In this document: piece after piece, positions 50,640-61,623 of the stretch
Layout of the letters: each line of letters starts with the position of its first letter
How positions within the stretch are numbered: the first letter of the stretch is position 1
The notes under the pieces: model-generated
Databases searched by the model: none
Seen by the model: only the letters and a program-made list of their open reading frames with translations
What the model was told of the DNA's origin: nothing
Made by a program: the position numbers and the translations under genes
Origin: Larus michahellis
Lineage: Eukaryota > Chordata > Aves > Charadriiformes > Laridae
DNA: 64,000 nucleotides
Assembly (NCBI RefSeq): GCF_964199755.1
Contig: NC_133901.1
Location: 10,679,556-10,743,555, forward strand
Direction: 5' to 3'

Positions 50640-52777
50640 GCAGGGAGCTCCCTGGGATGCTGTGGAAAGTTTAGGATAGGCCGGTGGTAAAGCTTGCAAA
50701 TAAGTAATGATATTCAGTCGTATCTAATGATTAGTAATTTGTCATAATATTAGAATAGAACATCCTCTTCAGCTTGTCCACGAGCGATCTCATTATATTT
50801 GTTTATTGTCTGCATAATTGGAAGCATGTATTGGTATGTATTGAATACTGCCATGTTTTGCATGAGTGTTTACATTGTTTTTCATTTATTTTCTCTAGTT
50901 TGGCATAGGGAGTTCTATTATTTGCTTCAATTAAGTGGAGTGATTTAAGTGTTGCACAGAAGGGCTGTTTGGGAAGCGTAGTATTAAAACAAGATAAATA
51001 ACTCTGCCTACCAAATAAAGCGACGAGCATCACCCACTCAAGGTCACGATCAAGTGTGCAGCAGTGTCAGTGTTTTCGCTGGCAGAGCTTTGCTGCCCTG
51101 CAGCGTGAAAATGGAACCCGCAGCCTGGGCACAGTGACGCCGACAAAAGCACGTGCTTCACAGCACCTTCTGCAAGGTGATCCAACATTACCAGTCCTAT
51201 GGACCAACATGCAGGACCCGACGCCCACCTCACAGGCCAGCCAGAGGCAGCTTTGGGCTGCGTGGCTGCTGTAGGGTATCCTGTGCTGCCCCTCGGTGAC
51301 GTCTCCTTTGCGGCCACAGCAGAAAGGGAGGGAGAGGGGAACAGGCCTCATGGATTTGCCCTGAAGGTGCTTCCTACACTCGCTGTGTTACTCTGCTGGG
51401 GTGTAACACGCACAAAAAGCTTCTCCTATGAGCACGTTGCATGCCTGTGCCGAGAGGCCTTGCTGGCACAGCTCACGGCAGGGGTTTTCCCAGTGGAAGT
51501 GGGAGTTTCCTATGGTGCAATTCTCAAAGAGGAGTGAAGATATCTACCTCTGCCCACTCCAGCACATCCGTAATTAGCAAACAGTGATTCCCAACCAGAG
51601 CAACTGAGCGTGGAGAGGATCACCACTCTCTTCTCATTGCTCACACGTGATTCCTCCAACAATTTCACACAATAAGGACTAAAGTCACCGCTCTCTAATG
51701 CTTCCAGTATAGAACATGGCATCTATGTTGGGATAACTCCTTTCATAGCCTCTTTCATGTCCTTCCAATGGTCATGTTCTCACATATAGCTGCTTTGGTT
51801 AAGTTTGGGCCCAAAGAGAAAAAGAAAGAAAAAGCAGTGCAGAAGCAGCCTTCGGTTTTTGTTTGAAGCCCATGAAAGTCTGTCCAAATACAGGGGGCAG
51901 GGCAAGATGACTCATCTGTATCAAGCCCCAACATCAGAAAGCTGGCATACTGTTTTGTGTTCCAGCTTCAGATGCCACAGAGGAGCTCCTGTACAGGCTG
52001 TGGTGCAAGCACCTTGCAGTTCTTGTATGCTCACCATTAGAGAACAGAGCCAGCCAGGGCCTGAAGAAGTGGGAGGAGAACACAGATGCTCAAGACGGCC
52101 CGCAGTTTTGGCATCGGATCCAAGCCCTGGCATGCCTGGGGAAGGCTAGTTCCTTACACCGCTTTAAAGTTCCCACACTTTCATTTACTGACATGACTAT
52201 GAAGAGACATTCCTCTCACGTACCTGCTGAACATAAAGGCCACAGCACAGACACCGTGGCCAATGCCACATCAACATAACGGGGACTCTAAAAAAATCAC
52301 TTAACAGTTCATCACCTCTTAACTTTGCTTAAAAGCATTTTGCTTTTTACAATGCTCATGCCTCTTAGGTGTTTCCTGTGACTCATTCTTGTTTGGTGTA
52401 TTACAATCCGGCGGAGAATTGTTGTCCACCTCGTCCAGGACATTTTGCACAGTAGTCATGAGATTGAACTGTGCAGTGCTTCCTCAAGCCCCTGTGCTTT
52501 GTATTGTGACTCCGTAGATGAAAGACAAAAAGGGAACATGACCCATTTCCACCTGTCTCCCATCTTAGCATCCCTTCTCCCCGTTATTTTGGGCCTTGAG
52601 ATTGAGATCTATATACACACGCATATACATATACACACACACACACAAAACAGCCCCCATACTGGAGTCTTGTTGATTCTAAAGGCCTCCTGTAGAACAA
52701 ACCACTACAAGCCTTGCAAAGGTAAGATTTCACGTCAGTCTGTTAATGAAGAAAGGCAAAAACCAGGCATAACTGAC
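50640..52777. other. Region between the CpG island and the last recognised SAG exon; no gene recognised
   Basis: The first 380 bases are AT-rich with several TAAT-type motifs (50,690-50,760). The rest is ordinary mixed-composition sequence. Any remaining SAG 3' exons and 3' UTR should lie here. Minus-strand AATAAA signals occur near 50,801 and 50,885. A minus-strand 46-codon frame at 52,319-52,459 is open to a stop but matches nothing I know. A short CA/TA microsatellite sits at 52,611-52,650. No RNA gene was recognised. Confidence 0.6.
52611..52650 (+). repeat. Short (TA/CA)n microsatellite
   Basis: Alternating purine-pyrimidine tract, tatacacacgcatatac followed by acacacacacac, about 40 bp. 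It carries no other feature. Confidence 0.85.
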
Positions 52778-52842
52778 CTGCTGGGTTCTTTTCCTCAGGT
52801 TTGGGGTGCATGAGACGGAACGGCAGCTCTGTGCCCACTTCA
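52778..52842 (-). CDS. SAG: SAG coding exon 13 (last one recognised)
   Basis: 65 bp, acceptor ctccccaaag/ and donor gcag/gtcagt. Encodes [20 protein letters not shown] then A, aligning with EVATEVPFRLMHPQPEDPA. It ends in a split codon, so at least one more exon should follow. If the donor is not used, the frame continues 11 codons into the intron and stops at 52,743-52,745, which would give a tail-less form. Confidence 0.95.
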
Positions 52843-55800
52843 CTTTGGGGAGAAAAGAGAATTCATCAGACCCACAGCTCCATTCACGCCTGGTTCAGTA
52901 CCCTTCCCACCTGCGGCCAGCCCGAGCCCTGAACTCCGGCTTCACCCGTTCTTTCATCTTTTTCCAATCATAATTTTCCCCTCAAAAAGAGTTAAACTGA
53001 TTTCTCCACAAATATCCCAGGCTTAGCCACTTTAATAAACTGGGTTTATTAAGTGCTGAATGTACTCGCCTGTACATAAAACCAGAAATATTTTTGTACT
53101 TGCTTAATTTTCACAGCTGAGTGCAATTCTTATTTCTGTCAGGTTAGGGGAGAGTTAATGGTGGCGGGTTTTTTTAGGGAGGCAGGACAAGGAATAGGAA
53201 AGAGGGTAAAAAAAATTCATGAATTAACAACTACAACTGCATGGTCTGAAAAGGAAGATGACATTTACCTGGAAGTGAGGTCTCCCAGCATGCTACAGAA
53301 GAAAACAAGGAGAAAAACACAACCATATTTAGTGCCTTTCCATTCCAGCGCTCTACCAAATGCTGTTTTATTGGTGGGCTATTGAAATCGCCTTCCTCGT
53401 ATTCTCCTCTCTACTTGCCACAAAGCACAACATCCAAATAAACTTGGTTTTGAAAAAGGTAATTTTCGTTTTTCATGTTCTTCCCATGGAGAAAGAGTCT
53501 AAGTTTTTGAAATCCTGACCGAGTGTTGGGCATGGGTCCTTTCTTGGGAGCCAAAGGACAAGGGCAATCGGAGGACCACAGATGGCAGCAGTCATTCTGT
53601 CATGCTTTAGGCAAATCATTGACTCATTTTTATACTAGAAAGAAGGCTAGATGAATGAAATACAAATGTAAACAGTGACTATCACCAGAGTTATCCTTGT
53701 CCTCTTTCGCACTGTGTGCTGGGGACTAGCTCGTGTTGATAGCATCAGTACAGAACCTGAGCTACGGTGTTGATGACTCTCAGGCAGATGTCTCTACCTT
53801 CTGCTCTGGGAGAACGAGAATGCCAACATAAAGGCTCACACAAAGTTTCGCTTCAGTTCTCGCAAAATAAGTTATGGCTTTGAAACAGAAAATTTCAATG
53901 CAAACCAGAGGTTCATACTTCAGTCATAAAGTCACACGGTACCTAAGGAAGGTAATCCAGCCCCTCTGGCTCTGGCAAGTTCTTTGGATAGGCCAAGACT
54001 GATTTCCAGGCAGTTTATGCTTTAGAGGAGGCCTGATATGCTACAACACTAGGACTAGACTCTAAAGAGTCTGTTATTCTTACCCTGGAACAGTGAGCTT
54101 CACTTTGACCTTGTAGGAAACCAGAATCCCCATCGCTGTCTTGTCTATTCCGTCCTTAATACTAGCAGAGAAAACAGACAGCAGCGTTAGGCAGCACGGC
54201 AACAGAGCGACAATATACGGCTGCAGCAAGAACTGGGTGAACATCCTATTCTCCTGACAGGGACAGAGCGGACGAGCCCCAGGGACAGCGAATACCTCTC
54301 CAGATCTGTGCTCACTGTTTAGCCTGAACAAATGCGACAGGTTAAGTCATGCGACGTAGACCAACCCATTTGGACACACATTTAGAGTACAAACTCCTGA
54401 CAGGAGTGTCTCCTCCATCCTCCCCGCTTCTCTATAACCCTCCACTAGCTAAGACCATTTAGAACTCTACTCACATGGTACTAGAAGCCAAGTTGGTGTC
54501 CTCATCCTTTAGCTTTCCGTCCAGAGCTATTTCCCGGTTCTCCCTGTTATTTGCTAGCAAGGGCAAAAGTATCAGTGTCTTGGTCAGGCTGCTGTTTGGC
54601 TGCACCTTTTCCCTGAAAATAAGCAGTAGGTGAGAGAAGGAAAGCGATACGGTGATTTGTGTCACACAACCCAAACCAAGAGAATTTCAAAACAGATTAC
54701 ACACCCATCCAAAAGGAGCGGGATTTATCTGTCCAAATTTAGTTGTCTACAATGCAGACATCTACATCTAAACTGGTCAGAAAAATTCCCTTTATAATCA
54801 GCAGAAAGGAACAAGCACTTGCAGAAAATCATTAATTTCACATTAAGGCAGACTGCTAAAGTAGGTCAAACTATGCTGCAAACCTCTAAATTTGGACAAA
54901 ATAAATCCTAGTTTAGAAGACTAGTACTCAGTGGAAAACGTGCCCCTAAGCTACAGGAGAAAAAAGCCAGAAAAATATAAAATACCCGTGTGTGCCCAGC
55001 TCTCCTCACAAAGCAGGGTTCAATGCTGCACTGCCAATGCAGTGCAGTGCAGAAGCACAAGTGGTTCTCCACACTGTCAATAGGCTCGAGGTTTTTATGG
55101 GCTTCCTGAGGCCAGAGGATACCAAACGAAACGGTGCGAAGAAGACTGACCTCAAGCTAGAGCATCCATGACTTCCACCCAAACAGCAGCACCTTTCAGA
55201 AAAATGTTGCATCTCTATTTAAAGATTTCAAGCAATGGGGAGCCTTCCACAGCCCCCGCTAAGTTTTTCAAGTAGGTAACTGCTCTTCAGAGAAAACCCC
55301 CTCTTCCGCAACCTCCCCCTGTTCTCCGAAAAAAGGTGCAGGGTACCTGCTGGCTAGGAGAAAAGGAGACCGGCTGCACCTAGAGAGCAGAGGTGGTGTG
55401 GGGAACACACACAGGAGGTGAGGTGAGAGGAGAGAGCACTGTAACAGCGGGCAACTGCAAGACTATAGCTAGGAACACCTCCCATTACTGAGGAGGAGGG
55501 TAATTAAAGGGTATGAAGGAGGAAGAAGGGATAAGCAGAGCATTCACTCACTGTGCTTCCTCAGCAGCTACCACTTTTGTATAGTAGTCACTGGAGTACA
55601 AAACCACATTGGCGACCTGCTCCACTGAGTGAGAAAGGAGAAAGCGGACCATCAGTTGTGCATAGGCATCAGAAACAAGATCGCTCCCCCCTCCTCGAGT
55701 CTCAGGAATGGAAGACGTGATGAGGACAGCAGCAAAACCCATCCATTTAGAGCCCGAAGGGTCAGGCAGCCTGACCAGGATAGAGACCAACAGCACGCAA

Positions 55801-58800
55801 ATGGCCAAAGATTATCTTCCCTGGAAGGCATTCGGCCTTGATTTGGAGACAACAAAAACTCGATAACCCACGGTTTCCCCTGGGAGCCTGCTCTTTCCGT
55901 TATGAAGATCTCCCTCTTCTTCTCTAAGCGTGTCCACTTTTACCTCTGGTCACTGGTATCTCCTGTCTATCTATAGTCAATGCGTTTGCATTCAGGAGAC
56001 ACCAGCATCGAGCAGACTGGATACCAAACTGCAGTCAAGAGCCTGCGATAATAAATAGCTTATATCCTCCAATCACACACCAAAAAATACCCCATAGGGT
56101 AATTCTGACTGAAACACTGATGAGGAAAGAATCTGGGGACCCACAAGATCTTTTTAAGCCTGACAGAGGCGTGTCAGCCTAAAAATATTTGGGAATCACT
56201 AGACAGCGCATCCAAAACCAGCACTGAATCAGCTTTCTCTAGTATAGGGTTTTGTAAAAACCTCAGCAGCTTCGTTCCCTCCTTGCCTTCCCTTCTCTTT
56301 CTCATCTTTTGTCTCTCAGACTGGCTTGCACAGGTCCACGTGCAATGGGGCTCATGGGGTGAAAACACGCAGTGCCACAAATAAAACGCAGGCACAGCAC
56401 TGACACTCCTCTGAAACTCAGCCCCTGCCCTTGGCTTCCTCAGGAGGAATTACACCATCGCTGGCAGAGCAGATGTTTCTAACGTCGCCAGATGTTTCTG
56501 AAACCCCAGGCAAAATTGTATGCAACCTAGGCACGTTCAGAGTCAGCAGGAGTTGACAGGGAAGCCCTTCCCACCGGCCTCTCAACAGAGGTGGATTTCT
56601 CCCCACAGCACCTGCCTTGCCCACTGCAGGCGTCAGACCTTTTTTCTGTTTACCAGAGGGGACATGACAGTACCTGAAATTAAGCCATACAAGTAACCAT
56701 GGGAGTTGCAGTGTTTCACTTGATGAACAGCAAACAAAAAGCAACGGACAGGGTGGAGGAACAAATTCCTGCCTTGTCCCATGCTGCCTGCTTAAGCTGT
56801 TGCAAGCGCTAAATCCTGGCTGGTTTTCAGCCCTCCCACCATTCCTCTACCCCTCAAAAGAATCCCAAGCAACAGTAAAAACATACCCTGGACTTTGATC
56901 TTCTTCACTGTTTTCTCTGTGCTGTTGTTGATGGTGACAGTGACCGGAATGGGCTCACCGTGGTAGTACACCTAGAAGGAATCTGATGCTCAGAAATCCA
57001 GCCAGGAGGCCTCTCCCAAGCCCTGAACCCCGCCCTTCCTCCCAGATTAAATCTTCTCACAGAGGCCAGATAAGGCAAGATGACCCTTTCTCAAGGATTC
57101 CCAACCCTTTCTTCAACGATGTATTTAGCCTCAAATGCATCTTGTAATGGGGTCTTGGCCTCCCCTACCAGTAGCTAATGAGAGGAATGACATTAGACCC
57201 CTTGAGTGGAGGCCAAGTCAGTCTCAGCTGAGACCATCCAACTAACAGCCAAAGTAGCTGCTGCAGGCAGCAAAACGCATATTGGCGTGCTGATACTATC
57301 ACGCCCGCGGCCCCGGGCAAACTCCTCACCTCTTTACTGAGGCAAGCTTTCAAGTGTAACGGCTTGGTGAACATGAAGAACTGCCAGGTGGTCTCCGCAC
57401 AAGGTTGGGGTCCTGGGTTTTCTGGAGCATATTGCACCTTATGGATCAGCAGACGTGCAGAGTTCCTGGGAAGCAGCAGAGGACAACACGGTGGTACTTT
57501 GTGCTTGGCAGAGGCAGGAGCTCTGCATTCACATGTGCTTACACCCGGGAAACCCAACGGCAAGAGGGGCAAGCCTGAACAATCGGCCAAGGTGCGTTAC
57601 TGAACCGCTCACCCCTTTAAGAAGGGCAAAGCTGAAGACAGAGACACATTCTGTTACCTCTTATGAATTCTCTCTTCCACATTCTCTGTTGAGAAAGCTT
57701 TCACCTCAAAGTCCACCCCACAGCTCTGCCAGAGAGAGAGAAGACAGCTGTGAAATCAGTGTCAGAAGCCAAGAACATCTGCAGATGTTTAAACATCCTT
57801 CTATACACCAGAAATTGGCAGATTCCTGCCAGCTGCGAGTTCTTCTGGCCTCCTACCATTGTAATAGAGATTCCTGCCAAGGGGTGCGGCAGCACCCACC
57901 TGTTCCACAAGTTCCATAACCGAGGCTTAGTGCCCAGCCCTTGACCGATGACATCCCTACTCCTCAAAGGCTTCCTGTGAGAGCAGTGCTGTAGAGGTCT
58001 CAGCACACTGCAGGCCAGAAGCCTGAGCAGCCTGCAAGACTCCCCAACCTGCCTTGAGTTTCTGAACTGAATTTCTGAATGGCTTTGTAATGCCAATACC
58101 TGTCTTGGGTCAGCCTTATTTCCCAATGTCTAAAGGCCAATTGGGCCAAGCTGACCTGTGTTTTAACGGGTTTTTACCGGCATGGGACATCTGTGTGAGT
58201 CACGGATAACTGTCTACAGAGCAATATGGGAGTTTTTGCTGGAATATCGTTCCTTGGCAAAAAACACAGCTTATCCTTGTGGCATTGGATTCTACAACCT
58301 GCGTCCCACCTTGCCCGGCTGTTAGTCTAGCTCAGCTGTTCAGAGAGTGTCCAGTGAAGTATAAAAGGAATATTTTAAATCGTGTCAGAAACCTTACAAA
58401 ACCTCTCATTACCTGGTGACTTTTACTCCAGGGTTTTTGCTGTGTTTACACACACATGCAAGCCAGACCTCCTCTGCATTTGTTTTAATTCAGAAGCAAG
58501 TCTTAACACGTGCTATTTATAGCGGTCTATGAGATTTTAGGCACTCAGTCTCCTTTTCTCTCAGGTAGCCTGACAGCTACAATCATTTTATGCACAGCCA
58601 ACCCGCAAATCATGTGGTACCCTTAAGGAAAACACAAGCATTGCAGATTTACTGGCCTTGCTGCTATTTGACTCGATTCCCTTTCTCATTCTGAGGACTT
58701 AAATTCCAAGTCTGTGACATGCACTTGTAGCTCTCAAGTCAGGCTCCTGACATTTGTGGCGTAGCGCAGTAAACCCTGGCATCACCTTATTCTACTCTCA

Positions 58801-61623
58801 AGGTAGCCAAATAAAGTCACGTGACTTTTTCCATATGACTTTCCCCGTCCACGATAAGCACAAGCGTCCCATCGGTCTCACCTTATCAACGTCACGAGGT
58901 GCAGGCTGCAGACAGACTGAACAAGGCAGGTAATCTGGAAACTGAGGGAGGAAGAAGGGAAAAATACCTCAAAAGCTGTATTACAAAGATTTCCAACTCT
59001 GCGATGCTCTAATTAACACATTGCTCACAAACAGTACAAAGCAATCCCAAAGACAACAGGCCACTTACTGTAATATAGTAACCCTTTGAAGTTCTGGTGA
59101 AGATAGGGGCCTTAATGTACTGAACAAGTCCCTCTAGTCAAAAAATGCTGTAATAGCCAAGGAAGGGGAAAGAAAAAAAAAAAAAAAAAAGAAGAAGACA
59201 AAGAAGAGAGAAAAAGTAAAACAAGCCCAGGCACGTGAAGCACCTGGTCTAAAAATCAAACAGAGCCTTAGAGGCACAGCTTAGAGAACATCTGGCTCCC
59301 CACCCAAGATGCTCAATATGGCTCACAGCAGTGCTGCTCACTCTTCACGTGGGCTTGAAGCTTGAGCAAAGCTTCTCTGTGTCAGAAACACAACTAAGGC
59401 CACAAAGACCAGCCAACTACCAGCCAGTGCCCATTGCTCCTGGCCTCGGCAGGGCCAGCAACTCCAGGTGTCAACTGGGAAGGCTGCAGAGTAGCTCATG
59501 GAGACCAAGTGCTACCACCCCATGAGAGACTCCATTAGTTTGAAGATCACTAGATTGTATTTGCGTGGTTAATAACATTACAATAGGTACCAACCCATTT
59601 AGCAGAATCATTCAAAGACTTATTTGTTGCAATATCTGAGCATGTGGTTTTCAAACCTGGATCTTCCTAGGGAATGCTAAAGCAGACATATCACTGACAG
59701 TACTGGAAGCACATCCCGTCAGAATCAGAATTTGGCAATGAGCCGTTATTTGTTGACAACATCTGGTAAAGAGCCCTTCATCCATTTGTTTGATCCATAC
59801 AATTTTAAAGAGAAAGGATTTGGCAATTTCTTTATGAGCTCCAAGGCAACGGTGTAAAGTATTCCAGCCCCTCAGGAAGGGGGAAGACAAGGATATATGG
59901 GGCTGTTTCTAGCATAAAGCCATTGCATGTTCCCTTGCCTTTTCAAGGAAAGCACTTTTCACGTGCAGTTAGGGTCTTCTTGCACTTTACCACTCAGGAT
60001 GTCGAAGAAAAAAAATTGGTACGTTACCTGTCACTCAAAATTGGAACTTTGCATAACATGAATTCGCTATTAATCCCTGTCTCTAGTCCATCACTGAGTC
60101 TCAGCAGCCTGGTAACAACAGGCAAGGAGGAGAGGGTCAGAGGCTCTTAGGAGATACTTACTGTAAAGAAAAAGGGATAAGCATTTTTCCCCAGCTTCTT
60201 TAGCAGAGATTCCTGCAAGTGGGAGAGAGTCTCTGGCTTGTCAGCAGGTGGGTACACTTGGACCCTGGAGAAGAACAGGTCCCGTCGGAAGGTGAGGCCA
60301 ATCACATCAATGTCTTCTTGGCCGTACCGGAAAGCACAGGTCAGGGACACGTACACTGGAAAGAAGCACATGACGGGTAAAGCAGGCAGCAGGCTAACAA
60401 TGCAGCCGGGGCGGGGGGGGATGTAAAATCCTCCTGCTCTATAGAGTCAGGGAAACCCATTTCAACGCTGTCGTGTAACCCGTGAGTATTCATACCATAT
60501 GTAACAACATACATTACGTTGAGTGGAAAGCCCATTCACTGGGGAAGAGAGTTACATTTCTGCCCTTGAAACAATAAAAAGGGTTCTATCTCAGCATCTC
60601 ACTTCAAAAGAGGACTAACAATCTCTGGAACATACGTTGCATAAAACCTCAAACCTTTTTTCCCCTTGATAATTGCAGGATCCACCAATACAACGCCATC
60701 TGAAAGAAAGGGAAAAAAATAAAAGAGATTAAGAGAAGAAAATCAGGGCTGAGAGAGCAGGAAGGGCAGCATGTATCCTTATGGACTTAACCTACAGGTT
60801 CCACGTTCCCCATGTTATCAATGAAGTCCTGCTTTCCCAGGTAGATGGTCAGCTGCAGGGAGAAGATGATGGTGGTTGAACTACGAAGTGTTGTATTTGG
60901 GTATTGGGTGGGGGGACACAGCAGAGAGCTATAAATCTTGTAGAAATCAGAACAATTCCATTTTAAACGGAATTCTTTTTTTCCCAGCAAATATGCAATC
61001 CCCACCAGAGTCAACAGGATTATTCACGTGCTTCAGGACATTGGAATTGAAGACCTGATGTAGACCATCGCCCAAAAGTGGGCCCAAAAGACCATCGCCC
61101 AATATACTTGGACATTGGACAAAGAACTATAGATGTAAAGATTTTTGGTGCCATCAGGTTGAAAAGACAATGATTCAGCTTTGTTTTAAATGCTTTCCAG
61201 CAGGACTACAACCCAGGGGGAGCGAGAGGCGAGTTGCCTTCCTCTTGTATTATAATACATGGGAAGCTTGCCCTATAAACGCTCTTTACATCATCTCCTC
61301 AAACTTGGCACTAAATACAGTTCATGGTCCTTCTTCGGAAAAAAAGGAAGGGGGCAGGAAAGAGCTTTCTAACGTCTCCAGTCAGACTACAAATAAAAGT
61401 CATACCCATGACTTTTATATATAGAAATATATATATTTATACCCATACCTTTATAAACCCATTATTGTGGTACTTACAGCTTTGTCCCAGGTGCTTTTTT
61501 TGAAGATAACTTGTTTATTAGCATTCTTCCCACTCGCCCCTGTCTTTTGAGACTCAGGGCAGCTCATGGTCAAAGATGGGTGTGTGACTGTGCGTGAATG
61601 AAGCTTTTCTGCCCCAAAAGGTC
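52778..61623 (-). CDS. SAG: S-arrestin (rod arrestin, SAG), 13 coding exons, C-terminus not found
   Basis: S-arrestin binds light-activated, phosphorylated rhodopsin in rod outer segments and blocks transducin, ending the light response. Thirteen exons with GT/AG junctions and consistent phase give 372 complete codons; mammalian SAG is about 405. Residue numbers here are my own count, with bovine equivalents in brackets. Visible hallmarks are phosphate-binding lysines 23-24 in VIFKK (K14, K15), the finger loop GQEDIDVIG at 77-85, polar-core Arg177 (R175) in NSARLLI, and gate-loop Asp302 and Asp309 (D296, D303) in [12 protein letters not shown]. The stretch [17 protein letters not shown], and [14 protein letters not shown], are characteristic of SAG rather than beta-arrestins or cone arrestin. 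The start Met was chosen because its exon has an upstream acceptor and 5' UTR and opens into the conserved VIFKK strand. The last roughly 30 residues, one or more small exons, were not recognised. The gene occupies about 9 kb, compact compared with human. Confidence 0.96.
53269..53292 (-). CDS. SAG: SAG coding exon 12 (24-bp microexon)
   Basis: Only 24 bp, acceptor tcttctgtag/ and donor ccag/gtaaat. With split codons on both sides it reads G-MLGDLTS-S, equivalent to GFLGELTSS in mammals. Phase joins exons 11 and 13 exactly. It is too short for ORF detection and was found by looking for the missing segment. Confidence 0.92.
53293..54083 (-). other. SAG: SAG intron between coding exons 11 and 12
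   Basis: 791 bp with no coding or repeat feature recognised. Boundaries are the gtaaga donor and ttcttctgtag acceptor. Confidence 0.85.
54084..54161 (-). CDS. SAG: SAG coding exon 11
   Basis: 78 bp, acceptor ctctgctag/ and donor ccagg/gtaaga. Encodes [20 protein letters not shown] then KLTVP, aligning with [25 protein letters not shown]. Confidence 0.97.
54475..54612 (-). CDS. SAG: SAG coding exon 10 (gate loop)
   Basis: 138 bp, acceptor ttattttcag/ and donor ccat/gtgagt. Encodes [20 protein letters not shown] then [20 protein letters not shown] and LASST. Both polar-core aspartates (equivalent to bovine D296 and D303) are present. [11 protein letters not shown] replaces NRERRGIALDG. Confidence 0.97.
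54613..55551 (-). other. SAG: SAG intron between coding exons 9 and 10
   Basis: 939 bp of unremarkable sequence. A purine-rich stretch with aggaggag motifs lies near 55,370-55,540. Nothing else is seen. Confidence 0.85.
55552..55624 (-). CDS. SAG: SAG coding exon 9
   Basis: 73 bp, acceptor tcactcag/ and donor gcaca/gtgagt. Encodes [20 protein letters not shown] then AEEA. Human SAG has [20 protein letters not shown] at this place, so the assignment to SAG is secure. Confidence 0.97.
55625..56886 (-). other. SAG: SAG intron between coding exons 8 and 9
   Basis: 1,262 bp; no additional exon, RNA gene or clear repeat is seen. Confidence 0.85.
56887..56971 (-). CDS. SAG: SAG coding exon 8
   Basis: 85 bp, acceptor ccttctag/ and donor cagg/gtatgt. 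Encodes [20 protein letters not shown] then TVKKIKVQ, the conserved hinge-following strand YxHGEPIxVxVxxxNNT of all arrestins. Ends with one base of a split Val codon. Confidence 0.96.
56972..57329 (-). other. SAG: SAG intron between coding exons 7 and 8
   Basis: 358 bp between gtgagg donor and ccttctag acceptor; nothing further is seen. Confidence 0.85.
57330..57465 (-). CDS. SAG: SAG coding exon 7 (polar-core arginine)
   Basis: 136 bp, acceptor gcttcccag/ and donor gag/gtgagg. Encodes [20 protein letters not shown] then [20 protein letters not shown] and CLSKE. It includes the arginine equivalent to bovine R175, whose salt bridge to the gate-loop aspartates is broken by receptor phosphates. 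FMFTKPL replaces the usual FMSDKPL. Confidence 0.97.
57658..57725 (-). CDS. SAG: SAG coding exon 6
   Basis: 68 bp, acceptor ctctggcag/ and donor ag/gtaaca. Encodes [20 protein letters not shown] and then HK, ending in a split Arg codon. This is the strand before the polar-core arginine. The loop is shorter than in human SAG, which has an acidic TDSTDAEED stretch, and is closer to the beta-arrestin form. Confidence 0.94.
57726..58881 (-). other. SAG: SAG intron between coding exons 5 and 6
   Basis: 1,156 bp; no additional exon, RNA gene or clear repeat is seen. Confidence 0.85.
58882..58941 (-). CDS. SAG: SAG coding exon 5
   Basis: 60 bp, acceptor ccctcag/ and donor aag/gtgaga. Encodes [20 protein letters not shown], aligning with [20 protein letters not shown]. 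Begins and ends in phase 0. Confidence 0.96.
58942..60161 (-). other. SAG: SAG intron between coding exons 4 and 5, with an A-rich tract
   Basis: 1,220 bp. A run of about 18 A followed by gaagaagacaaagaagag lies at 59,173-59,215; it could be a retroposon tail or a simple repeat, and no body could be recognised beside it. The rest is ordinary. Confidence 0.8.
60162..60355 (-). CDS. SAG: SAG coding exon 4 (finger loop)
   Basis: 194 bp, acceptor ctttccag/ and donor ttaca/gtaagt. Encodes [20 protein letters not shown] and then [17 protein letters not shown] up to YPFFFT. It contains the finger loop that inserts into the activated receptor core and the [10 protein letters not shown] helix. This is the most SAG-specific exon in the window. 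Confidence 0.97.
60655..60699 (-). CDS. SAG: SAG coding exon 3
   Basis: 45 bp, acceptor ctttctttcag/ and donor aag/gtttga, a GT donor with weak downstream consensus. With the split codon it encodes [15 protein letters not shown], matching the conserved arrestin DGVVLVDP strand. Confidence 0.95.
60792..60852 (-). CDS. SAG: SAG coding exon 2
   Basis: 61 bp, acceptor ctccctgcag/ and donor g/gttaag. Encodes [20 protein letters not shown], aligning with the TIYLGNRDYIDHVSQVQPV segment of mammalian SAG. Ends with the first base of a split codon. Confidence 0.95.
60853..61477 (-). other. SAG: SAG intron between coding exons 1 and 2
   Basis: 625 bp. It contains a duplicated short phrase (agaccatcgccca at about 61,062 and 61,089) and a TA-rich tract, atatatatatttatac, near 61,426-61,443. 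No exon is seen. Confidence 0.8.
61478..61623 (-). CDS. SAG: SAG coding exon 1 (5' UTR plus first 30 codons)
   Basis: Acceptor ctttcccag/ at 61,624; the ATG is at 61,565-61,567, preceded by 56 bases of 5' UTR; donor gct/gtaagt after 61,478. It encodes 30 residues ending in [12 protein letters not shown], the first arrestin beta strand with the two phosphate-sensing lysines. The exon ends in phase 0. An upstream non-coding exon is expected, as in mammals, and was not located. Confidence 0.93.

Larger units (their letters stand above)
48690..50640. promoter_or_regulatory. CpG island, probable promoter region of an unidentified gene
   Basis: Base composition changes sharply to very GC-rich and CpG-rich sequence, with GC-box-like gggtgggcggggagg near 48,890 and many runs of G or C. 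Such islands normally mark promoters of vertebrate genes. A strong splice-donor-like site on the plus strand (acaag/gtaagag, junction 49,632/49,633) suggests a plus-strand first exon, which would be non-coding as no convincing start precedes it. A minus-strand donor-like site (cccag/gtacgg, junction 50,245/50,244) is also present. By human synteny (SAG followed by DGKD in the same direction) a minus-strand DGKD promoter would be expected here, but no DGKD coding sequence was recognised. Either direction, or both, remains possible. Confidence 0.7.
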
